Positions 1-7,000 of a stretch of 8,049 bases of DNA are shown here, piece by piece. The translations under genes and the position numbers were made by a program. Source of the DNA: an uncultured Eubacteriales bacterium (lineage in GTDB: Bacteria > Bacillota > Clostridia > Peptostreptococcales > Anaerovoracaceae); contig CADBRY010000131.1 in NCBI GenBank assembly GCA_902797195.1, positions 1 to 8,049 on the forward strand. Reading direction: 5' to 3'. How positions within the stretch are numbered: position 1 is the stretch's first letter; the number at the start of each line of letters is the position of its first letter. The notes beneath the pieces were generated by a model. The model had not been told where the DNA came from. It did not search any database and saw nothing but the letters and a program-made list of their open reading frames with translations.

Positions 1-1007
1 CGGTCTTCATCTTCAATTATTTCTGTCTCTATCTCGGCGGGATCTATGGAAACCGATTCCGAAGGAAGGCTTACTGCCTTTTCCCTGTCGTCTGACGTAG
101 TCGTTGCGGAGCCTTCCGATGCAATCTCACCGCTTAATTTTTTCAGGAACCTGTTGAACTCGAGCTTTCTGTATATTTCTATAAGCTCGTCTTTTTTGAC
201 CTCACCGATTTTCCAGCTGTCTGCATTTGTGCCTTCAGGCGTATCTTCAGGAAGAGGAACGTTCACATCGATGGTGGCAAGTCTTTTGCTCATAAGGGCT
301 ATGGTGTCGTTGTCTTTGATCTTTTTCTGCAGCCCATCGGGTTTGATCTCATCGGCGTGAGCGATGATATCCTCCACGGATCCATACTCAACTATAAGTT
401 TTGTTGCCGTTTTATCACCCACTCCGGGCACTCCAGGTATGTTGTCGGATTTGTCTCCCGCAAGTCCTTTGAAGTCGATGAATTGAAGTGGCGGGAATCC
501 GTATTTTTCCGTAAATGTTTTCTCGTCGTAGATATCGAATTCCGAAACTCCCTTCTTGGTGAACACCACCTTTGTGGTGTCCGTGGCAAGCTGGAGCTGA
601 TCCTTGTCGCCTGTGAATATCACCACTTCAAGGCCGTCTTTTTCCGCGCGTCTTGCAACCGTTCCTATGATGTCGTCTGCCTCAAAGCCCTCGATCTCCA
701 TCCTTGAAATGCTAATTGCATCAAGGATATCCTTTAAAATGGGGATCTGCATTGCAAGCTCAGGAGGCATCTTCTTTCTTCCCGCCTTGTACTCCTCATA
801 CTGTTGGTGGCGGAAGGTTGGTCCCTTTTTGTCAAAGGCAACCACCATATGTGTGGGTTGATAATCCCTGCGGAGTTTATCCAGCATATTCAAAAACCCG
901 AAAATGGCATGTGTATATATGCCATCACGGGTTATCATGGGATTTCTCATCGCGTAGTACGCCCTGTTAATAAGACTGTTTCCGTCGATTACAGCGATCT
1001 TTGCCAT
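1..1007 (-). CDS. polA: DNA polymerase I, N-terminal 5'-3' exonuclease part (3' end of gene outside window)
   Basis: Pol I fills gaps and removes RNA primers and damaged 5' flaps during replication and repair. Only the first 335 codons are inside the window and the frame is still open at the left edge. Visible is the complete FEN-like 5'-3' exonuclease: MAKIAVIDGNSL at the start (D8), VAFD (D59), the YKAGRKKMP helical-arch segment (73-81), EGFEADDIIG (E109, D111, D112), FTGDKDQLQL (D134, D136), GLAGDKSDN (D185, D188) and the helix-hairpin-helix IPGVPGVGDKTA (190-201). All acidic metal ligands expected for this nuclease family are present, so this domain should be active. After about residue 290 the chain enters an acidic Ser/Thr/Glu-rich linker leading to the unseen 3'-5' exonuclease-like and polymerase domains. 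The start at 1007 is chosen because AGGGAG (1015-1020) sits 7 nt upstream and the conserved N-terminus begins there. The gap to htpG is 36 bp with no convincing promoter, so co-transcription is likely. A stand-alone exonuclease cannot be fully excluded, but the linker after the exonuclease argues for full-length PolA. Confidence 0.93.
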   Translation of the reverse strand, partial: MAKIAVIDGNSLINRAYYAMRNPMITRDGIYTHAIFGFLNMLDKLRRDYQPTHMVVAFDKKGPTFRHQQYEEYKAGRKKMPPELAMQIPILKDILDAISISRMEIEGFEADDIIGTVARRAEKDGLEVVIFTGDKDQLQLATDTTKVVFTKKGVSEFDIYDEKTFTEKYGFPPLQFIDFKGLAGDKSDNIPGVPGVGDKTATKLIVEYGSVEDIIAHADEIKPDGLQKKIKDNDTIALMSKRLATIDVNVPLPEDTPEGTNADSWKIGEVKKDELIEIYRKLEFNRFLKKLSGEIASEGSATTTSDDREKAVSLPSESVSIDPAEIETEIIEDED

Positions 1008-1043
1008 ATTGATTCTCCCTGTTCCGGATTTGACCGGTATCTA

Positions 1044-2942
1044 TCATTTAACGATTAGATCACAGATCGCATTTGAAAATGCAACGGGATCTTCTATTGT
1101 TATGCCTTCTATGAGAAGAGCCTGATCGTACAGAAGCTCAGCGATGGTCTTAACTTTTTCCCTGTCTTCACCATAGAGTTTCACAAGAGTATCCGCTATG
1201 GGATGGGACGCATTGATCTCAAGAACTCTCTCCGCCTTTACCTTCTCATCAACAGGCATTGAATTCAACACCTTCTCCATTTCAAGAGACAGACCGCCTT
1301 TTGACGTAAGGCATACCGGGTGTGATTTGAGCCTGTGACTGAGCTTTACGTCTGCCACTTTATCAGAGAGGCACTCCTTCATATAATCAAGGAGCTCCCT
1401 GCTGTCTTCTTCCTGTTTTTCCGCCGCTTTCTTTTCCTCTTCCGTCTCTTCTATCTCCAGATCGTCGGCTGAAACTGATTTGAACTCTTTATCCTCATAT
1501 GACCTGAGCATCTGAACGGCGAATTCATCAATGTCGTCGGTCATATAGAGTATCTCATATCCTTTGTCCTTCAGGACTTCCGTCTGAGGCATTTTGTCTA
1601 TTTTTTCCGCCGTCTCACCGCAGGCATAGTAGATATACTTCTGATCTTCCTTCATTCGGCTCACATACTCGGAGAGAGTCGTCATGAGATTTTGAGCATC
1701 CCCTTCACCATCCCCATTCTCCGGTTTGTACGAGGTATTGTAGATCAGAAGATCCTGGAGGAGATCCTTGTTCATCCCAAAGTTTTCATAGACGCCGTAC
1801 TTGATCTGAAGGCCGAAGTTCTTAAAGAATCCAGTGTATCCTTCCCTGTCCTTGTTCAGGAACTCCAGAAGTTCTGATTTGATCTTTTTCTCAAGACGCT
1901 GGGCGATGGCTTTGAGCTGTCTGTCGTGCTGAAGCATCTCTCTGGAAATATTAAGGGACAGATCCTGGGAATCAACCAGCCCTTTCACAAAGCTGAAACA
2001 GTCAGGCAGCAGATCGGGGCATTTTTCCATTATCATAACTCCCGATGAATAGAGCTGAAGCCCTTTCTGATAGTCTTTGGAATAGTAATCCATGGGGGCC
2101 TTGCCGGGGATGAACAGAAGCGCGGTATAGCTTATCAGTCCCTCCACATTGGTATGTATCACCTTCACAGGGTCCGTAAAGTCATAGAATTTTTCCTTGT
2201 AAAAGGAGTTGTATTCCTCTTCTTTTATGGTGCTCTTCTGCTTCTTCCACAGGGGCACCATGGAATTGAGAGTATCAGGTCCATCTTCCGATGTCATCTG
2301 AATGGGATATCTTATGTAGTCGGAATATTTTTTGACCAGGTCCCTCAGAGTATATTCTTCAAGGAATCTGCTGTAGTTTTCGTCTTCGCTGTCCTCTTTG
2401 ATATGGAGGGTTATCTCCGTGCCCACATCTTCCTTTTCACCTTCAGAAACCGTATATCCGTCGGCCCCCTTTGATTCCCACAGCCAGGCTTCCTCGCTTC
2501 CTTCGGACCGGGAAAGAACGCTGATCTTATCGCTGACCATGAATGCGGAATAAAATCCAACGCCGAACTGACCGATAATATCTATGGTTTCGCCGCCCTT
2601 TTCATTTTGAGCTTCCGCCTGCTCCATGGCCGATTTGAAATCCAGGCTTCCGCTTCTGGCAATCGTTCCAAGGTTTTTCTCCAGCTCTTCCCTGGTCATG
2701 CCTATGCCGTTGTCGATTATTTTAAGGGTACGCTGATCCTTGTCGGGAATAAGCTGTATGGTGTAATCATCCCTTGAAATCCCTGTGCTGCCGTCTTTGA
2801 GACTGTTGTAGTATCTCTTGTCGATGGCATCGCTGCTGTTTGATATAAGCTCACGGAGGAATATTTCCTTGTGGGTATAAATAGAATTGATCATAAGATC
2901 AAGAAGTCTTTTTGATTCAGCTTTAAACTGTTTTTTTGCCAT
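1044..2942 (-). CDS. htpG: Molecular chaperone HtpG (bacterial Hsp90)
   Basis: HtpG is the cytosolic ATP-driven Hsp90 chaperone, acting as a dimer late in protein folding and under stress. The protein is 632 residues, normal for bacterial HtpG, with all three domains. The N-terminal GHKL ATPase shows [17 protein letters not shown] (catalytic E31, Mg-binding N35), IIDNGIGM (D77, G81) and [11 protein letters not shown] (124-134, ATP lid). The middle domain carries NISREMLQ (331-338) with the ATP-sensing arginine R334. A charged Glu/Lys-rich stretch (about 496-516) precedes the C-terminal dimerisation domain, which ends in DLIVK. The open frame extends 32 codons further upstream to 3038, but I place the start at 2942: MAKKQFKAE matches the family N-terminus, AGAGGAAG (2947-2954) lies just upstream, and the extension would run through the 6S RNA. 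No CIRCE inverted repeat or clear sigma-A promoter is visible in the leader, so how it is heat-regulated, if at all, is not apparent. It is followed after 36 bp by polA. Confidence 0.97.
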   Translation of the reverse strand: MAKKQFKAESKRLLDLMINSIYTHKEIFLRELISNSSDAIDKRYYNSLKDGSTGISRDDYTIQLIPDKDQRTLKIIDNGIGMTREELEKNLGTIARSGSLDFKSAMEQAEAQNEKGGETIDIIGQFGVGFYSAFMVSDKISVLSRSEGSEEAWLWESKGADGYTVSEGEKEDVGTEITLHIKEDSEDENYSRFLEEYTLRDLVKKYSDYIRYPIQMTSEDGPDTLNSMVPLWKKQKSTIKEEEYNSFYKEKFYDFTDPVKVIHTNVEGLISYTALLFIPGKAPMDYYSKDYQKGLQLYSSGVMIMEKCPDLLPDCFSFVKGLVDSQDLSLNISREMLQHDRQLKAIAQRLEKKIKSELLEFLNKDREGYTGFFKNFGLQIKYGVYENFGMNKDLLQDLLIYNTSYKPENGDGEGDAQNLMTTLSEYVSRMKEDQKYIYYACGETAEKIDKMPQTEVLKDKGYEILYMTDDIDEFAVQMLRSYEDKEFKSVSADDLEIEETEEEKKAAEKQEEDSRELLDYMKECLSDKVADVKLSHRLKSHPVCLTSKGGLSLEMEKVLNSMPVDEKVKAERVLEINASHPIADTLVKLYGEDREKVKTIAELLYDQALLIEGITIEDPVAFSNAICDLIVK

Positions 2943-2997
2943 TTCTCTTCCTCTTCTCAACGCAATTGTCACGCCGCCTCGCGGGGGCTCTTTATCT

Positions 2998-3020
2998 AAA
3001 ACAAAAACCCGAAGTGCCGT
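2998..3020 (-). terminator. 3' end / T-tract terminator of the 6S RNA
   Basis: On the minus strand the closing stem of the 6S-like RNA runs straight into GGGTTTTTGTTTT (about 3010 to 2998). A stem followed by a T-rich run is the layout of an intrinsic terminator. The outermost stem is weak (G-U rich), so termination may be partial, which would let some transcripts continue into htpG. The alternative is 3' processing from a longer transcript. Confidence 0.45.
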
Positions 3021-3179
3021 ACAGGGAGGATAATTCACGCCCTATCGTATGATAGGTGGGTTGCCTGCTGCCTGAATCCGTGTCCCCACCATTACGTGGG
3101 TCTCACTCAACAGCCTAGACTACGGCATCCCTGGAATTCTATGTAGGGTGAATTACACAGTCCCTTTCACGAACACCCC
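3011..3179 (-). ncRNA. ssrS: 6S RNA (regulator of housekeeping RNA polymerase)
   Basis: 6S RNA mimics an open promoter, binds the housekeeping sigma holoenzyme and down-regulates transcription in stationary phase. I could not search a covariance model; the call rests on a hand fold of the 273-nt gap. The RNA forms one long rod. Outer closing pairs are GGGGTG (3179-3174) with CACTTC (3016-3011), CGTG (3171-3168) with TACG (3021-3018), and GGGA (3164-3161) with TCCC (3027-3024). AATTCAC (3154-3148) then pairs perfectly with GTGAATT (3038-3032). Next comes a central bubble: the 5' strand (about 3147-3132) is open, while the 3' strand folds into a 6-bp hairpin CCTATC-ATAC-GATAGG (3056-3041). Beyond it are GGGATGCC (3131-3124) with GGCAACCC (3065-3058), CTGTTGAGT (3113-3105) with ATTCAGGCAG (3077-3068), and the apical hairpin CCCAC/GTGGG (3100-3085). 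This closing stem, bubble with 3'-side hairpin and apical arm is the 6S architecture, and the length (about 169 nt) fits. The 5' GTTCG and 3' CGGC outer elements also resemble known 6S RNAs. Exact ends are uncertain. No clear promoter was found just upstream. Confidence 0.78.
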
Positions 3180-3182
3180 AGG

Positions 3183-3212
3183 AAAAAAACTTTTTCAGAG
3201 CAAAGGCTCTCC
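3183..3212 (-). terminator. Weak terminator-like hairpin after yebC
   Basis: Four nucleotides after the yebC stop codon the minus strand reads AGAGC-CTTT-GCTCT (3210-3197), a perfect 5-bp stem with a 4-nt loop. It is followed by GAAAAAG and then seven T (3189-3183). The T run is not directly adjacent to the stem, which weakens the call. It could be a leaky terminator separating yebC from the 6S RNA, or part of a processing site if the 6S RNA is cut from a yebC read-through transcript. Confidence 0.4.
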
Positions 3213-3215
3213 TTA

Positions 3216-3947
3216 TTATCCGATCTCCTCCAGATCCACGCTGCAGTTGTGGTGGACCTTCTGGACATCATCGTTATCTTCAAGTATATCTATCATTTTC
3301 TTGAGCTGTTTAAGGTCTCCCTCTGTCTTTGGTGCAGCTTCCATGGAAGGCACGTATTCAACTTCGGACTCAACAAACTCATAACCCGCATCTGTGAGAG
3401 CTCCGTGTACATCGGTGTAGACAGAAGGTTCTGTCTGGATCTCATAGCTGTCGTCGTGGGTTATCATATCCTCCGCTCCGGCTTCAAGAGCGGTCTCCAT
3501 CAGAGCATCCTCATCGATGTCATCAGTCTTTTCGATGATCAGAACACCCTTTCTTGCGAACATATAGGATACGCATCCCTGTGCACCCAGATTGCCGCCG
3601 TGCTTGTCAAAGGTGGATCTGACAGCTGATGCGGTTCTGTTTTTGTTGTCGGTCAGCGCCTCAACGATGACCGCAACACCGCCTATGCCATAACCTTCAA
3701 AGATCAGTTCTTCGAAGGATTCTCCATCGGTTCCGCCGGAGCCCTTTTTGATGGCTCTCTTGATATTCTCGTTTGGCATACCGATGGCTTTTGCCTTTTC
3801 TATGGCGACTCTCAAAGTCGCGTTATAATCCGGGTCAGCCCCGGCCTTGGCCGCTACGATTATCTGTCTTCCGTACTTTGTGAAAAGGGCCGCTCTCTTG
3901 GAATCCTGTGCCGCTTTTCTTCCTGCTATCGTTCCATGTCTTCCCAT
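3216..3947 (-). CDS. yebC: YebC/TACO1-family translation factor
   Basis: This is a 243-residue cytosolic protein of the YebC/TACO1 family, long annotated as a probable transcriptional regulator. More recent work on the family points to a ribosome-associated role in translating difficult sequences such as proline runs; which applies here cannot be read from the sequence. The full length is present: the hallmark N-terminus MGRHGTIAGRKAAQD, the basic helical domain with FTKYGRQI and MPNENIKRAIKKGSGG, then the two alpha/beta domains with FEGYGIGGVAVIVEALTDN, RSTFDKHGGNLG and GCVSYMFARKG. It ends in an acidic helix (LKQLKKMIDILEDNDDVQKVHHN). The start at 3947 is firm: AAGGAGGT (3954-3961) lies 6 nt upstream, and the family N-terminus begins there. 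It has its own near-consensus promoter (3998-4026). In many bacteria yebC sits next to ruvC; here it lies between the giant activase gene and 6S RNA/htpG. Confidence 0.97.
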   Translation of the reverse strand: MGRHGTIAGRKAAQDSKRAALFTKYGRQIIVAAKAGADPDYNATLRVAIEKAKAIGMPNENIKRAIKKGSGGTDGESFEELIFEGYGIGGVAVIVEALTDNKNRTASAVRSTFDKHGGNLGAQGCVSYMFARKGVLIIEKTDDIDEDALMETALEAGAEDMITHDDSYEIQTEPSVYTDVHGALTDAGYEFVESEVEYVPSMEAAPKTEGDLKQLKKMIDILEDNDDVQKVHHNCSVDLEEIG

Positions 3948-3953
3948 GAAGAC

Positions 3954-3985
3954 ACCTCCTTAAAATGTATTTGCCGATTACCGGC
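3954..3985 (-). promoter_or_regulatory. yebC leader: small hairpin and strong ribosome binding site
   Basis: The RBS AAGGAGGT (3954-3961) is a near-perfect anti-16S match at 6 nt spacing from the ATG. Twelve bases upstream of it is a short hairpin, GCCG-GTAAT-CGGC (3985-3973). The stem is only 4 bp and does not cover the RBS, so a regulatory role is doubtful; it may only stabilise the 5' end of the mRNA. Confidence 0.5.
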
Positions 3986-3997
3986 TTTGCTATTTTC

Positions 3998-4026
3998 AGT
4001 ATACAACCCTAAGGAAAAAATATCAA
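3998..4026 (-). promoter_or_regulatory. Sigma-A-type promoter for yebC
   Basis: On the minus strand TTGATA (4026-4021) and TATACT (4003-3998) are separated by exactly 17 bp. Each hexamer matches the consensus (TTGACA, TATAAT) at 5 of 6 bases. Transcription should begin near 3990, giving a leader of roughly 43 nt. The -35 box overlaps the TGA stop codon of the upstream giant gene, so yebC can be transcribed independently of it. Confidence 0.75.
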
Positions 4027-7000
4027 CTCAGTTCATCCTTCAGGTTTTTATGAGCAGTGGTCATCATCAGCTTGATCCTGTTCAGCTGATTCACATGGCT
4101 GGCTCCCGGATCAAAGTCTATGGCCACTATATTCGCCTTTGGGCTGAACTTTCTCATGGCCTTCATCATGCCCTTTCCGGTAACGTGGTTAGGCAGGCAG
4201 GCGAAGGGCTGCAGACATGCGATGTTCTCCACGCCGTTATTTATAAGTTCCACCATTTCTCCTGTGAGAAGCCATCCCTCTCCGCACTGGTTTCCAAGGG
4301 AGATGACCTGGCTTGCGGACTCCGCGGTCTCCTCGATCCTTGCAGGCTCGGTGAACCGTTTGGATTCTCTCAGAGCCTTTCTCATGGGAGCCCGGTAGTG
4401 TTCAATGAAACTGATGGCCGCCTTGTTGCCCACCATCTCTCCGTATGATCCGGAAAGATGTTTGAAATTGAACTCCTTGTTGTACATTCCGTAGAGCAGG
4501 AAGTCCATAAGATCCAGCACCACCGCTTCTCCGCCTTCCTCTTCTATTACGTCCACAATATCGTTGTTTGCCGTGGGGTGGTATTTGACAAGGATCTCTC
4601 CCACGACTCCCACCTTGGGTTTTTTGATATCTTTCAAAGGCAACGCATCAAAGTCTTCAACGATCTTCTTCACATTCTTTCTGAACTGCTTCATGTTCCC
4701 GTTCTGCACGTTCTCTTCCGCGATCCTGTTCCAGATCTCATAGAGCTCGTTTGCGGAGCCCGGTGTTGCCTCATAGGGTCTTGTCGCATAGAGCACCCTC
4801 ATGAAAAGGTCTCCGTATATGACTGCCATCATTCCCCGTTTTATCAGCTTGGGATCGGCCAGTTTGAATCCGGGATTCTGCTCAAGACCTGCCGCGTTTA
4901 CGGATATGACAGGGATCTGAGCCATGTCAAGATCCTTGAGGGCCTTTCTCAGAAGTGAGATATAGTTGCTTGCTCTGCACTGGCCTCCTGTCTGAGACAT
5001 GAATACCGCCGTCCTGTCGGGATCGAATTTTTCCGATTTAAGTGCGGCTATTGTCTGTCCCAAAGTGACTATAGTGGGGTAGCAGGCATCGTTGTTTACG
5101 TATTTCAGCCCTTCTTCCACCGCATTGGTGGTAACGGGGGGAAGCTGTACCGCCCTGTAGCCGCAGGATCTCATCATCTTTTCAAGGAGCCTGAAATGTA
5201 TTGGAGACATCTGGGGCATCATGACCGTATACTCCTGTCTCATCTCCTTGGTGAACAAGGGCCTTTCGAAGGGGCTGTTGTCGGGTATGGGTTTGACTTC
5301 GTTCTTCTCCCTTTCGTTTATGGCCGCCTTTAAGGATCTTATTCTGATCTTTGCGGCTCCAAGGTTTGAACCTTCATCTATCTTCAGCACTGTGTAGAGC
5401 TTATTGTTCTGATGGCAGATCTCCTCCACCTGGTCCGTGGTGACCGCATCCAGACCGCAGCCGAAGGAATTAAGCTGAATCAGCTCCACATCCTCTCTCG
5501 TACCTGCAAATACCGCCGCTCTGTACATCCTGGAGTGGTATACCCACTGATCCAGCACTCTGAGAGGTCTTTCCAGCTTGGCCAGATGTGCAACGGAATC
5601 ATCGGTCAGAACTATCATTCCAAAGGTGTTGATCATCTTATCGATGCCGTGGTTTATCTCAGGATCAGCGTGATAGGGTCTTCCCGCAAGCACTATTGAC
5701 TTTACACCGTGGGTCTCACCGTATTTGAGAGCCTCCTCTCCCGCCTTCTGTACATCCCTGTGATACCTTTCGTCTTCCGCTCTGGCCTTTCTCACGGCCC
5801 TTGCGATATCGTCCGCAGGGATCCCTTTTTTGGCAAACACCCCGGTCAGTTCCCTGACAAGCCTCCTGTCGTCATCATAAGGCAGGAAGGGATGGAGGAA
5901 TTCCACGCCCTCCTCCTGGATTATCTCGTCCATATTGTTGGCGATGACTTCGGGATATGTGGCGACGATGGGACAGTTATAGTGATTGGGCTGCTTATCG
6001 TCCTCCACTCTCTCGTAGTTGATGCTGGGATAGAATATCAGCTTGTGGCCGTCTTTGATCAGGGACTTTATGTGTCCGTGGACCAGCTTGGCGGGATAAC
6101 AGGCGGTATCCGATGAAATAGTATCCATTCCCTGCTCGTATATGGTCTTTCTGGACATGGGTGAAAGGACCACCGAAAAGCCTAGAGAGGTGAAGAAAGT
6201 ATGCCAGAATGGATAGTTCTCGAACATATTCAACACTCTCGGAATGGCAATGATTCCCCTGGGTGCATTTTCAGGGGGGATGGACCGATAATCAAAGAGC
6301 CTCTTCTGCTTGTACTGTATGAGATTGGGAAGTTCGGATTCCACATCCACGTGTCCCGCTCCCCTCTCACATCTGTTGCCCGTGATGAGCCTTGATCCAT
6401 CGGAGAATTTATTGATGGTAAGGAGGCAGTTGTTCTCGCAGAACCGACATCTGGTGGTGGATGTGGACACATCAAAATCATCCAGTTCTTCTCTTCCGAT
6501 CAGGGTGCTTGTCTCACCTTTTTCGTGATTGTCCCGGGCAATGAGGGCACATCCGAAGGCACCCATAAGACCGGAGATGTCGGGTCTTACAACTTCCTTT
6601 CCAAGTATCTTTTCTATGCTCCTTAAGACCGCTTCGTTAAGGAATGTCCCTCCCTGAACCACGATCTTGTCTCCCGCGTCCTCGGGATTTCTGAGTTTGA
6701 TGACTTTGTAGAGAGCGTTCTTTATGACGGAATAGGACAGACCCGCGGAAATATCGCCGATGGTTGCCCCTTCCTTTTGGGCCTGCTTTACCTTTGAGTT
6801 CATAAACACAGTGCATCTTGTTCCAAGATCCACAGGACCCTTGGCAAAAATGGCCGCTTCCGCAAAATCCGGAACGCTCATGTTGACGGATTTGGCGTAG
6901 GTCTCTATGAAGGATCCGCATCCCGAGGAGCAGGCTTCGTTGAGCATTATGTTATAAAGTGCCTTGTCCTTGATCTTCATGCACTTCATATCCTGTCCGC

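Noticed and set aside
1008..1043. CCGG-TCAAAT-CCGG repeat between htpG and polA as a terminator
   Set aside because: The stem is only 4 bp, CCGG is self-complementary so occurs by chance easily, and no T run follows.
2943..3000. CIRCE/HrcA operator or sigma-A promoter in front of htpG
   Set aside because: No TTAGCACTC-type inverted repeat is present and no -35/-10 pair with acceptable spacing was found. A minimal CCGC-GAG-GCGG hairpin (2984-2974) is too small to interpret.
3006..3180. SRP RNA, tRNA or a metabolite riboswitch in the yebC-htpG gap
   Set aside because: The SRP GGAAGCAG-type apical motif and a tRNA T-loop are absent. The fold is one rod with a single large bubble and not a multi-arm aptamer, which fits 6S RNA better.
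3936..4448. Plus-strand open frame of 170 codons opposite the 3' end of the giant gene and the yebC promoter
   Set aside because: It is antisense to a clearly coding sequence with conserved motifs, has no recognisable protein family and no fitting ribosome binding site. The same holds for the other plus-strand frames opposite polA, htpG, yebC and the giant gene.
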